A DNA stretch of 64,000 bases from Amycolatopsis japonica (GTDB lineage Bacteria; Actinomycetota; Actinomycetes; Mycobacteriales; Pseudonocardiaceae). Location: the NCBI RefSeq assembly GCF_000732925.1, contig NZ_CP008953.1, forward strand, positions 6,882,001-6,946,000. Reading direction: 5' to 3'. Below the pieces are notes generated by a model. It searched no databases. It saw only the letters and a program-made list of their open reading frames with translations, and was not told the origin of the DNA. The stretch's first letter is position 1; every line of letters starts with the position of its first letter. This document shows positions 52,265 to 61,141 of the stretch, piece by piece. A program made the position numbers and the translations under genes.

Positions 52265-52678
52265 TCATCTCCTGTCGTCGTCAGGCCGCCCGGACAAGGC
52301 CGCCAGGGAAAGCACCATGACGACCGGCCAGATCACGGCCACCAACGCGGCGCCGCCGAAGGTGATCGCCGTGACCGAGACCGCCGTCGCGATCAGCCCA
52401 CCGACGGGTGACACGTAACAAAGGCCCAACGGCCCCAAGAAGAGCGCCCACAGCAACGCGGCCTTCGCCGATTTGGCGGGCGGCCGGGGCACCGGATACC
52501 GCCCCGGCCCGACGACCTCGTGGTCGTCACCCTGGTACCACCCGCCGGACATCAGCGGCGGATGCGGCGCGAAGAACGCCGGTCTTCGGCCGAACGCCTT
52601 GGGCGTCCGCGGGTTCTGCACGACCGGCACATGGCGGTGATCCTTCGGCCGTCCCATGACACTTTCCGCACTGTGCAT
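52265..52678 (-). CDS. Small membrane protein (137 aa)
   Basis: A hydrophilic N-terminal half with proline-rich segments (VVQNPRTPKAFGRRPAFFAP, GWYQGDDHEVVGPGRYPVP) and two C-terminal helices (AALLWALFLGPLGLCYVSP and GLIATAVSVTAITFGGAALVAVIWP). No family recognised. ATG at 52678 has GGGGAGGG upstream. It is divergent from the Crp/Fnr region at 52809, so it might be linked to that system, but nothing in the sequence shows this. Confidence 0.7.
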   Translation of the reverse strand: MHSAESVMGRPKDHRHVPVVQNPRTPKAFGRRPAFFAPHPPLMSGGWYQGDDHEVVGPGRYPVPRPPAKSAKAALLWALFLGPLGLCYVSPVGGLIATAVSVTAITFGGAALVAVIWPVVMVLSLAALSGRPDDDRR

Positions 52679-52808
52679 GACACCCTCCCCCGTCGCCGGC
52701 CCGAGGCCTGGTGAAGTCACCCCGTGCCTGGCACAATTACCGGTCGCGGTTCGAAACTTCCGGGTCGTTCTGCCCACTGACCATGCTGACGAGTCGGGGG
52801 AGTGGCTG

Positions 52809-52886
52809 ATGCGTCAAATGGAACACAGCACCGATCCGGTTCCCGGGGAACCGGAGGGCCAGGATGACCGGTTCCTCCGCGGCTGA
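52809..52886 (+). CDS. Possible 25-aa upstream peptide
   Basis: A 25-codon frame (MRQMEHSTDPVPGEPEGQDD, then five more residues) with a good Shine-Dalgarno sequence (GGGGGAG) six bases before the ATG. It overlaps the start of the Crp/Fnr gene (52864) by 23 bases in another frame. It could be a leader peptide coupling translation, a small secreted or modified peptide, or chance. Confidence 0.35.
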   Translation: MRQMEHSTDPVPGEPEGQDDRFLRG

Positions 52887-53577
52887 AAACGGGAGTCTGG
52901 GCACCTGGCGGCGGCTGACACCGGCGGAGCAGTCCGCCCTCCGGCGCGCCGGCCACGTGAAAGTGTGGCGACCCGGCCAGATCCTCGCCCTCCAGGGCAG
53001 TCCGCCCACCAGCATGTTCGTCGTCCTGCACGGTTGGGTGAAGATCAGCGCCACCAACTATCGCGGCGAGGACGCCCCGCTCGCCGCCCGCGGTCCCGCG
53101 GAAATCGTCGGCGAACTGGCCCCGATCAGCGGACTCCCCCGTTCCGCGACGATGTCGGCGATCGACGAGGTGCACACGCTCGTCGTACCGAGGGACAAAT
53201 TCCTCGGCGTATTACGCGAGCAACCGCGTATCGCCGAGGAGATCTTCCGGACCGCGGCGATCCGGCTGCAACAATCCGACCGGCTGCGTCTCGAATCCGG
53301 CGGCCCGGATTTCCCGCAACGCCTCGCCGCCGTTCTCCTGGAACTCGCGCTGCAGCACGCCGTCGACTGGACGGCCGGGAAACAGGTCGATCTCCGCTTC
53401 AACCAAGGGGAATTGGCGGGCTTCGCGCGGGTCTCGCGCAGCACCCTGATCCGGGGCCTCGACGAACTCCGACGCCTGGGCGTGGTGCGCACCGCACGTC
53501 AGCGCGTCACCATCACCAGCCCTCGCGCACTACGGGAATTGGCGGCCGGGCGGCCACCACCCGCCGTCGAGGCCTGA
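52864..53577 (+). CDS. Crp/Fnr family transcriptional regulator
   Basis: A 237-residue cyclic-nucleotide-binding-type regulator. The N-terminal beta-roll (about residues 30-125) has ALQGSPPTSMFVVLHGWVKISATN and EIVGELAPISGLPRSATMSA; the roll contains GELAPISGLPRSAT in the phosphate-binding position, close to GELAL...RSAT of cAMP receptors. The C-terminal HTH is FNQGELAGFARVSRSTLIRGLDELRRLGVV. GGAGG precedes the ATG. First clear gene before the FxsA-like peptide and the hydroxylase; a cyclase-like domain is encoded at 61142-62935, so a nucleotide signal link is possible. Confidence 0.88.
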   Translation: MTGSSAAENGSLGTWRRLTPAEQSALRRAGHVKVWRPGQILALQGSPPTSMFVVLHGWVKISATNYRGEDAPLAARGPAEIVGELAPISGLPRSATMSAIDEVHTLVVPRDKFLGVLREQPRIAEEIFRTAAIRLQQSDRLRLESGGPDFPQRLAAVLLELALQHAVDWTAGKQVDLRFNQGELAGFARVSRSTLIRGLDELRRLGVVRTARQRVTITSPRALRELAAGRPPPAVEA

Positions 53578-53654
53578 TCCGGCACGAAATCTCGGCTATC
53601 CTTATCGAGGTTCAGCTCTCGTAATCGTTTCACGGGCTGGAGGGAATCGGCACG

Positions 53655-53852
53655 ATGAGTTCATTCTCGGCAGACATGGAACCGGACATCGAATCGGCGT
53701 TGATCGATCTCGGCGCAGTCTCCTTCACCGCGTTACGAGAGCTGGACAGCGAGGCCTTCCGCCATTCGGCGCGCCAGGTCGTCGAACGCACCACCCTTGT
53801 CCGTGCACGGTACAGAAGCGGCACCGGGAACAACGGTGAGCGGATCGACTGA
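53655..53852 (+). CDS. FxsA-like small protein, putative modified-peptide precursor
   Basis: A 65-residue protein. The segment ESALIDLGAVSFTALRELDS, with a following helix EAFRHSARQVVER, resembles the leader region of FXSXX-COOH (FxsA) peptides of actinomycetes. The C-terminus (RARYRSGTGNNGERID) lacks the FxSxx ending, so this is a variant. GGAGGG lies eight bases before the ATG. Its TGA overlaps the hydroxylase ATG by one base (TGATG), so the two are translationally coupled, as expected for a substrate and its modifying enzyme. Modification of the Asn/Asp/Arg-rich tail is inference. Confidence 0.65.
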   Translation: MSSFSADMEPDIESALIDLGAVSFTALRELDSEAFRHSARQVVERTTLVRARYRSGTGNNGERID

Positions 53853-55666
53853 TGCCGCCATCGGCCGGGTCGCGGCCCGAGTTCCACCGTTTGTCGTGGC
53901 GGGACTTCGACGCGCTCGCGCGTCTCGACGGCGATGAGGACATGGCGCGGCGACTGCGACGCGCCGAGCGAAGCCGTCGCAAACTGTTGATCCACGCCTT
54001 GCTGACCGAAGCCGCCAAGACACCGGATCATTCGGGCCCGCTACCGCCGCTGGATTCCGCTTGGGAACTCCTCGCCCGTGCCGAAGCACGAGTACCCCGT
54101 TCGGTGAACAGGATGCTCACCAATCCGTATACCGGAAGCTGGGCAGGCTATACGACTCGACTGCTCCGCAACGGGATCGACGGCGTCGGTCCTTTGTGGA
54201 TGCACCTGGGGCACGCGCACGCGATCGCGGCGGCCGCGGCGATCCGGGCCGAGCTGGACTTCGAGACCGTCATCCCGGCTTGGCACGGCGACGCCATGCT
54301 CCCTTCACTCGGCATGGCCCGCTTTCCGGTCACCGAAACGTTTTCTTCGGCCCTCGTGCGAGGCGCGAACGGCCGGTACTCCGTGTCGAACGCCGATACG
54401 ACGATTCAGCTGCCGGACGCGCCGGACTCCGACGCCCCGGGTTGGTGGGGAATCCGGCGGGTGCGAAGCCGGGTCGGCGCGCACCGGTTCTCGTTGTGGC
54501 TCGACGACCTCGATCCCTATCGAGGTCTCTACGAGCCGCTCCCGCCGGAACGGATACCGGGCAAAGACCTGGCGGATTGGCAACGGCTGATCGACGAGGC
54601 CTGCCGCCTGGTCGCCACCCATCTCCCCGGCCTGGCCCGCATCATGCCGGTGGGATTGGCGTCCTTGGTTCCGAAACCCCAGGTGCTCTTCCGGAATCCG
54701 AGCGCGTCGACCGGAGAAGCTTTCGGCAGCGCGGTCGTCGGACTGCCCACCGACGGCGCGTCGCTCGCCGAAACGCTGATCCACGAGTTCCAGCACATAG
54801 TGCTCGGGGGTCTGCTGCACCTCGTCGAGTTGTACGAGCCGGACCCCCGAGAGCGGATCTATGTGGCCTGGCGAGACGATCCACGCCCCCTGAGCGGCGC
54901 CTTCCAAGGTGTCTACGCTTTCTTCGGTGTCACCGCCTTCTGGCGCGCACTGGCCAGGGCAGGGACGAGTCCCCGTCGCTCCGCCTTCGAATTCGCCTAC
55001 TGGCGTGAGCAGACGTGGCACACCCTGCAAGTGCTGCGAGCCGACTCGACGCTGACCGATGCCGGCCGACGCTTTCTCGACGCCATCGCCGAACGCCTCG
55101 GGCCATGGCAGGCCGAGCCCGTATCGACGGAGGCGAGCGAGCTTGCCACAGCGGCCCGCCACGATCACCTGGCGGGATGGCGGGCCCGGCACCTGCGTCC
55201 AGACCCGTCGGTAGTCGCCGAACTCGCGGCGGCTTGGCTCAGCGGACGACCGAAGCCTCCCGCGAGTCTCGACGCCACGAGTCTCCCCCCGACACCGGTA
55301 CCGGACGGAGGCTGGTCCCCGGCCAGAACGGACCTCATCCGGCTCACCCTCGGTGCGACGCGGTCACCGGACGGGCGACCGCCGACGGTCCCCGGCGCCA
55401 CCGCGGCTGATATCGCGTACACCGCGGGCGATCACCTCGAAGCCGTCGAGGGCTACCGGAGGGAACTCGCCGCGGATCCGGACCGGCCGAACTCCTTGGC
55501 CGGGCTGGGCCTCGCGCTCTCCGCCCGAGGCCTCCACCCTGCCGCTCGTGCCCTGCTGCACTGTCCCGAGCTGGTCCGCGCGGTGCATCGACCCTTGCGA
55601 TCCGGCCCCCGGCCCCCGACCGTGGAGGAGATCGCCTCCTGGATCGGGCAACTCGTGCCGGGTTGA
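53852..55666 (+). CDS. aKG-HExxH-type peptide beta-hydroxylase
   Basis: A 604-residue protein of the HEXXH-motif family found with FxsA-type peptides; relatives are classed as Fe(II)/2-oxoglutarate-dependent peptide beta-hydroxylases. The motif LIHEFQHIVLGGLLHLVELYEP places HEFQH at residues 311-315, and the flanking DPRERIYVAWRDDPRPLSGAFQGVYAFFGVTAFWR is typical. The N-terminal region starts PEFHRLSWRDFDALARLDG, similar to other members. The C-terminal 150 residues are helical (EAVEGYRRELAADPDRPNSLAGLGLALSARG), like TPR. The ATG overlaps the peptide gene's stop; the stop lies one base from the convergent fxsT gene. Confidence 0.85.
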   Translation: MPPSAGSRPEFHRLSWRDFDALARLDGDEDMARRLRRAERSRRKLLIHALLTEAAKTPDHSGPLPPLDSAWELLARAEARVPRSVNRMLTNPYTGSWAGYTTRLLRNGIDGVGPLWMHLGHAHAIAAAAAIRAELDFETVIPAWHGDAMLPSLGMARFPVTETFSSALVRGANGRYSVSNADTTIQLPDAPDSDAPGWWGIRRVRSRVGAHRFSLWLDDLDPYRGLYEPLPPERIPGKDLADWQRLIDEACRLVATHLPGLARIMPVGLASLVPKPQVLFRNPSASTGEAFGSAVVGLPTDGASLAETLIHEFQHIVLGGLLHLVELYEPDPRERIYVAWRDDPRPLSGAFQGVYAFFGVTAFWRALARAGTSPRRSAFEFAYWREQTWHTLQVLRADSTLTDAGRRFLDAIAERLGPWQAEPVSTEASELATAARHDHLAGWRARHLRPDPSVVAELAAAWLSGRPKPPASLDATSLPPTPVPDGGWSPARTDLIRLTLGATRSPDGRPPTVPGATAADIAYTAGDHLEAVEGYRRELAADPDRPNSLAGLGLALSARGLHPAARALLHCPELVRAVHRPLRSGPRPPTVEEIASWIGQLVPG

Positions 55667-55667
55667 G

Positions 55668-58600
55668 TCACATCAGGATCGGGTCGATGTCGCAGTTGGC
55701 ACGGGTGCCGCGACCGGCCGCCTGAGTTCCGGGGTGAGCCTCGCCCAGGATCCGGCGGTACCGCGCCAGGATCGGATCGCGCAACGGTGCAGCCTCCTCC
55801 GTCCGGCCGAGTGCGGCCAGATCCAGTCCGAGGTTGAACGACGCCGCCAGGACCGTGGGGTGATCCTCGCCGAGTACCTGCGTGCCACGTTCGATCGCGT
55901 CTCGTCCCAGCTCGACCACGCGGTCGAGCTCGCCCACCGCTGCCAGGTCACTCGCCAGATTGATCGTGGCGATGATGGCGTAGGGATGGTCCGGGCCGAT
56001 GGTGGCACGGAACTGCTCGAGGGCGCGTTCGTCGAGCACGCGGGCGGCCGCGGCGTCGCCCATCAGCCGCAACGTCACCGCCAGGTCGACGTTGGCCGCG
56101 AGAGTGTGCGGATGATGCTCGCCGAGACCGCCGCGGAACCGCTCGAAGGTGTTCTCACCCAGCTTCTTCGCCGCGGCCAGATCACCCGAGTGACGAAGAT
56201 CGATCGAATGCGCGAGAGCCGTGGCCATCGTCGTGCCATGGTCGTCGCCATAAGCGAGCCGGAACCTCTTGAGGGCCTCCGTGGACAAGCTGAGCGCCCC
56301 GGGGTGGTCGCCGTCCTTCCGCCTGGTCACCGAAAGCAGGAACGAGTTGACGGTCGCGTCCAGCTGCTCTCCGCCGAAGCGGGCGGTGAAATTCTCCGTC
56401 AGCCTCTCCTGCTGAATCCGGGCCTGGCCGTATTCGCCGGCTTCGCGCAGGTCGACGATCACCGAACTGTTGACGCTGAAGGTGCGGACGTGATCGCGGC
56501 CGAGGACCTCGATCCGTCGCCGGAGGGTGTCCTGATCCAGTTCCAAGGCCTCCCGGTAGGCGCCGGCCAGCCGCAGGCTGATCGCGTGCTGATACGCGGC
56601 GTAGAGCGTCTCCGGGTCGTCCTCACCGAACATCCGCTTGGCCTTGTGATAGATCTCTTCGCTCAGCTTGGTCGCTCCCGCGAAATCGCCCTGAGCCCGG
56701 AGATCGATCGTGATGTTCCGCTGAAGCGCGAAGGTCTCCTCGTTCTCTTCACTGGAGATCTGCAAACGCAGCGCGAGGGTGCGCTGGTTGAGCTCCGCGG
56801 CTTCGGAGTACCGGCCGATCGCCCACAGGTAGAGCCCGAGCCTCGACGAGACTTCGAGGGTCTGCGGATGGGTGGGGCCGAGGGCATCGGTGAACCGCTT
56901 ACGCGCTTCGAGACCGAGCCGCGCCGCCTCCTCGTGATCGCCGTACTCGAACAGGTAGCGCATCAGGTTGATGTAGAGCTGACGCGGCCAGTCGTTGTCG
57001 CAGTCCAGGACATTCGCCGCGTAGGCGTGCGGCAGCAGTTCGCGGTAGCGCGACCAGTGCCTGCTGGACTCGGGGTCGTTGGGGTCCAGCGCGGCGAGCA
57101 GCTGGTGGGCGCCGTGCTGCATGCGCGCGTGCACCTGCCGGGCCATCACCCGGTTGCGCAGCACCAATTGCACCAGCCGGTGCAGCTGAAGCGTGTTGTT
57201 CCCGTGGTCGATCTTGGCGAGGCCGTAACGGTTGATGTCACGGATGGCGCGCGCCAGTTTGATCGGGTCACGGAGCGCGGCGTCCAGCTCGGGCGAGATC
57301 GACACCCGGTTGACGCCGGTGAGCAGGTCACGCGAGATCGGTTCCGGGGAGAAGAAGGCGCAGATGTGCAGGATCTGATGCGCCGCCGGGTTGCGGGTCT
57401 TCAGTTCCTCGAACGAAACGTTCCACGCGGCGGCGACGGATACCTCGTTGTCGGGCGCCGAAGCGGTGTCAAGGATTTCCTCGACCGACTCGTCGAACAG
57501 ACGCAGATACTCCTGCACCGGCATCCCGGTCACCGCGCGCCAGGCAGCAGCCTGCTCCACGGCCAAGGGCAGGTCGCCGAGCTTCTCGGCGAGTTCGTCG
57601 GCGTCGGCCGGGTCGATCTCCGGACCGCGGCGGCCGAGCAGCTCGACGCTTTCCTCTCTTTTGAACACCGCGAGTTCCAGCGGGCGCGCGATCCCCGCCC
57701 AGTCGGAGTTGCGCGAGGTGATCAGGATTTCGCCGGGACCGTTCCGCGGGAAGAACGGCAGCACGGTATCCGGGCTTTCCGCGGCGTCGAAGACCAGGAG
57801 CCAGCGGCGGAAGGGGCGTCCGGTCCGGAGGGCCTCGATGACCGCGGGCACCGCGACACTGGCTTCGGACGCGCCGTGCAGGCCGAGGATTCCGGCGAGT
57901 TCGGTGAGACCGGCGCGGATCTGGGTGGTGTGCGCGGCGTCGATCCACCAGACGAGGTCGTAATCCTGGAGATGCCGGTAGATGTATTCGGCGGCCATCT
58001 GGGTCTTGCCGATACCGCCGAGACCGTGCAGCGCCGACGGAAGCACGGCGGTGGTACCACTGCTCAATCTCTTGGTGAGCTGGTCGAGCAATTCGTCGCG
58101 GCCGGTGAAGTTGGGGTTCCGTGGGGGAACGTTGCCGAAGACCAGTGGCGGGTCGTCGGCCTGGCGGTCGGGGAAGTTCCGGGAGGTTTCCGCCGCCGAA
58201 GGGTGCACGATCCGGGTCGTCGGCTCGTTCGCTTCGGGCTCACTGAGATAAGACGAGCGTCCCTGTGTCACAGGTGTCGAGGCAGGTGGACGTTCGGCCG
58301 TCTCAGGCATCATTGAGCTCTCAGTCTTTGATTCAGATACGTGTATGGGGAGGACTTGGCTTGCCGCGGCGTTGCGCAGCCGATCCGCTCGGGACAGGTA
58401 CGGCCCGGAAAGGGCGCGCATGAGCGCGGTTTCCAGCTCCACATCGGCCGGGGACTCGTGGGTGAGGTCTGGGTCCGGTGTGTTGTTCGGGTCGGCGATG
58501 GCGTCTCGGAGGTGGGAGATCAACCGGATCCGGTCACCGAAATGGGTGGCGGCCACTCGGACGACCTTGGCCGTCTCCGACCGCCGCGCGCCGCTGAGCA

Positions 58601-60044
58601 GCAGTTCCCGGACTGCCTCGGGAAAAGCGAAGACCCCGTCTGTGTCCCAAGTGGACTTGCCCTCCCTGAGTGCGGGAGCGTACATCATCCCCGAAAGCAA
58701 AAGTTCGAGGAGGTGTTCCGGGCCCGCTTCCGGAACGAATTCCTGTCCCACCAGCTTCGCCACGTCGAGACGGACCGGTACCGCCGCGAGTAACTGCGCC
58801 AAGCGTAGCGCCGGCGGCGACGCAACACTGCGAAATCGTTGCACTCTTTCGGCGGGTGACAAAGTTACCGGCGGGTTATCGAAATCGGACTGGGGAATCC
58901 GTTCCGTGGCGAGTACGACGGTTCCTTCCACGGCGTCGTCGTTTTCGCCGGTCATCAGTCCGGCCCACCAGCCCAGCGACCTCGGCCGCAGTTCGAGGAC
59001 CGGCACCGGGACGAGATGAGCGGGCACTTTCGAGCCCGGTTCGAGCCAGGCGTCCGCGAGGTCGCATTTCCATCTGCCGTTGGGCGCCACCGCGTTCGGC
59101 ACGCGCAACCGGGCCTTGTGCGGGCTCATCCCACACCGGCCCCACAGCCAGTGCGGGAGCAGGTGCACGATGCTCACCGGCATCTTCCTGCCCCACCGGG
59201 CCAACATCGGGTAGAGCGCGTCCTTCTTCTGCCAGGCGTCACCCACTCCATCGGTCACCAGCAACACCACGCGCCGTCCCGACGAATCCAGGATTTCGTC
59301 CGGATCGCGGGCGGGCGCGCCGGGCGTGCCACCACGAAGAACGAGATTCTCTTCGGCGTCCTTAGCGGTTTCCAACAGGCGGACCTGGATGGTACGGAAA
59401 GCACCCACTTGCCGGAGTAATTCGACGAAAGCCGACACCCTGGGGCGCCACAAGGCCATCGACGGACCGTTGTCGAGGACGAGCGTCAGGTCCAGCCAGC
59501 GCTCTTTTCTCGATCGGGTGACCGGCCACCACCGGCCGGTCTCCGCGACCCGGACGGCGGTCGCCACTTCGTCCAGGACCACATTGTTGTGTCGCCGCGA
59601 GGCCATCTCTCGTTTCAGGGTTCTCAGCGCTCGGAAGTACTCCAGTGATTCGAGGAGTACCGCTCCCCCGGGCCCGGCGCCGTCCACCGCGGGTTCCGGC
59701 AGCTCACCGGGTACGGCTTCGATCGCGACGACCTGATCCTCGTCTTCCGCCTCCGGCGGGACGTCCACGAGGCGGGACGGCCCCGGCTCGGGAAGTTCCG
59801 GGATTTCCCCGCGGTCGGCGGGCGCGTTACGGATCCGTACTTCCTCGGGCGGCTCCTCGGCAGGCGCGGACTCTCCCTCGGCCTGCCGCGGCGAAATGGC
59901 GGCGGCCAGCCACACGATGTCGGCGACGTCGGTCCAGTTCAGGTCCTCGAATCCGAACCGCTTGCCCGCATGCGGAAAACCGGTGTCCCGCCGGTCCGCC
60001 ACCGGGGCGGAACGCGAGTCGGACACACCGCCCGGCCCTTCCAT
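55668..60044 (-). CDS. fxsT: vWA / NB-ARC / TPR protein, FxsT type (1458 aa)
   Basis: A very large signalling ATPase. The N-terminal part (residues 130-520) is a SAV_2336-like domain containing a vWA-like fold, LDLTLVLDNGPSMALW (D191-x-G-x-S195, a degenerate MIDAS) and VVLLVTDGVGDAW. After a Pro/Ser/Thr linker, NPNFTGRDELLDQL opens an NB-ARC ATPase with Walker A LHGLGGIGKTQMA (K680) and TSRNSDWAGIARPLE further on; the C-terminal 450 residues are TPR repeats of about 42 residues (GEDHPTVLAASFNLGLDLAALG). The ATG lies one base after the MoxR stop. In a VMAP system it supplies the vWA component fused to a STAND switch. Confidence 0.85.
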   Translation of the reverse strand: MEGPGGVSDSRSAPVADRRDTGFPHAGKRFGFEDLNWTDVADIVWLAAAISPRQAEGESAPAEEPPEEVRIRNAPADRGEIPELPEPGPSRLVDVPPEAEDEDQVVAIEAVPGELPEPAVDGAGPGGAVLLESLEYFRALRTLKREMASRRHNNVVLDEVATAVRVAETGRWWPVTRSRKERWLDLTLVLDNGPSMALWRPRVSAFVELLRQVGAFRTIQVRLLETAKDAEENLVLRGGTPGAPARDPDEILDSSGRRVVLLVTDGVGDAWQKKDALYPMLARWGRKMPVSIVHLLPHWLWGRCGMSPHKARLRVPNAVAPNGRWKCDLADAWLEPGSKVPAHLVPVPVLELRPRSLGWWAGLMTGENDDAVEGTVVLATERIPQSDFDNPPVTLSPAERVQRFRSVASPPALRLAQLLAAVPVRLDVAKLVGQEFVPEAGPEHLLELLLSGMMYAPALREGKSTWDTDGVFAFPEAVRELLLSGARRSETAKVVRVAATHFGDRIRLISHLRDAIADPNNTPDPDLTHESPADVELETALMRALSGPYLSRADRLRNAAASQVLPIHVSESKTESSMMPETAERPPASTPVTQGRSSYLSEPEANEPTTRIVHPSAAETSRNFPDRQADDPPLVFGNVPPRNPNFTGRDELLDQLTKRLSSGTTAVLPSALHGLGGIGKTQMAAEYIYRHLQDYDLVWWIDAAHTTQIRAGLTELAGILGLHGASEASVAVPAVIEALRTGRPFRRWLLVFDAAESPDTVLPFFPRNGPGEILITSRNSDWAGIARPLELAVFKREESVELLGRRGPEIDPADADELAEKLGDLPLAVEQAAAWRAVTGMPVQEYLRLFDESVEEILDTASAPDNEVSVAAAWNVSFEELKTRNPAAHQILHICAFFSPEPISRDLLTGVNRVSISPELDAALRDPIKLARAIRDINRYGLAKIDHGNNTLQLHRLVQLVLRNRVMARQVHARMQHGAHQLLAALDPNDPESSRHWSRYRELLPHAYAANVLDCDNDWPRQLYINLMRYLFEYGDHEEAARLGLEARKRFTDALGPTHPQTLEVSSRLGLYLWAIGRYSEAAELNQRTLALRLQISSEENEETFALQRNITIDLRAQGDFAGATKLSEEIYHKAKRMFGEDDPETLYAAYQHAISLRLAGAYREALELDQDTLRRRIEVLGRDHVRTFSVNSSVIVDLREAGEYGQARIQQERLTENFTARFGGEQLDATVNSFLLSVTRRKDGDHPGALSLSTEALKRFRLAYGDDHGTTMATALAHSIDLRHSGDLAAAKKLGENTFERFRGGLGEHHPHTLAANVDLAVTLRLMGDAAAARVLDERALEQFRATIGPDHPYAIIATINLASDLAAVGELDRVVELGRDAIERGTQVLGEDHPTVLAASFNLGLDLAALGRTEEAAPLRDPILARYRRILGEAHPGTQAAGRGTRANCDIDPILM

Positions 60045-60045
60045 G

Positions 60046-61128
60046 TCACCGCACCGTCAGTCGTTGCCACAGGGCGTCCACCAGCCGCGGCCATGCCTCC
60101 TGATCCGGCTGGTACGCGCCTGACGTCGCGAGATAGACGGCGTCGAGCAGCCGGTCGGTGGGGAGCCCGCCCTCCGCCTTGCTCCGTTCGGCGAATTCCC
60201 GGATGAGCCGGTCGCGGTGTTCGCCGTTCTCGCCGACCAGATGACCGGCCACGATCGCGGCGAGCTGCTCCTCGTCCGGATTCTCGATCCGCAACTGCAG
60301 GCACCGGCGCAGGAACGCGGGCGGGAACTCCCGCTCCCCATTGCTGGTCATGACGACGATCGGGAAGGCGTGACAGGCGATCCGGCCGTCGCGAACCACG
60401 GCGGTGCGCTGCGGGTCGGCGGTGTGCACGGTGACTTCGGGATGCCGGTTGCGCACCCGGGTCAATTCCTCGATGGAGAATTCGCCGTCCTCGAAGATCG
60501 AAAGCAGATCGTTGGGCAGATCCGCCTCGGATTTGTCGAGTTCGTCGATCAGCAGGACCCGCGGCAACCTACTGGGGAGGAACGCGGTGCCGAGCGGGCC
60601 GAGCCGGACGAAATCGCCGATCGGGGGTTCCTCCACCTCGTCTCCGCGCTGGGCCTGACTGGTCGCGGCCGCCTGGACCCGGCCGATCGCGTCGTAGCCG
60701 TACAACCCGGAAGTCAGCGCGGTATGACTGGTGATCGCCCAGCGCAGCACCCTGCCCAGCCCCAGTTCCCTGGCGATCCGGTACGCGAGGCTGGACTTCC
60801 CGGTTCCCGGGTTTCCCGTGACCAGCAACGGGCGCCGCAGGTACAGGGCCGCGTTGACCATGTTCAGTTCGGCGGCGTCGACGTCCTGCTCCGAAAGCGT
60901 GAACGCGGTACCGAGACGGCGCTCCGCCTCGCCGTCGTCCGGCGGCGGTACGTCGTTCTCCGGCGGGGGATCACCGCGATAGGAACGCCACGGCGGCGGC
61001 GCGGGCAGCAACTGCGCGAGATCGATGTCGTGAATAGGCATACCGGTGCCCCGGTAGATCCACCAATCGGGTGCGTCGAGCCGAGGGGTCCGGCCGTCCA
61101 CGGCCGCGTCCTGATCGTTCCCGCTCAT
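60046..61128 (-). CDS. MoxR-type AAA+ ATPase
   Basis: A 360-residue AAA+ ATPase of the MoxR group. It has Walker A VTGNPGTGKSS (K111), Walker B VLLIDELDKS (D195-E196), sensor-1 IVVMTSNGEREFP and the arginine-finger region PAFLRRCLQLRI. An N-terminal stretch of 70 residues is proline-rich and acidic. MoxR ATPases act with vWA partners as chaperones; here the vWA domain is in the next gene. AAGGGG precedes the ATG and overlaps the VMAP stop region. Middle gene of a three-gene operon. Confidence 0.9.
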   Translation of the reverse strand: MSGNDQDAAVDGRTPRLDAPDWWIYRGTGMPIHDIDLAQLLPAPPPWRSYRGDPPPENDVPPPDDGEAERRLGTAFTLSEQDVDAAELNMVNAALYLRRPLLVTGNPGTGKSSLAYRIARELGLGRVLRWAITSHTALTSGLYGYDAIGRVQAAATSQAQRGDEVEEPPIGDFVRLGPLGTAFLPSRLPRVLLIDELDKSEADLPNDLLSIFEDGEFSIEELTRVRNRHPEVTVHTADPQRTAVVRDGRIACHAFPIVVMTSNGEREFPPAFLRRCLQLRIENPDEEQLAAIVAGHLVGENGEHRDRLIREFAERSKAEGGLPTDRLLDAVYLATSGAYQPDQEAWPRLVDALWQRLTVR

Positions 61129-61141
61129 CCGCGGTATCCCC

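Noticed and set aside
55353..58316. Plus-strand open frame opposite fxsT
   Set aside because: Antisense to the TPR region; no conserved motif or ribosome-binding site.
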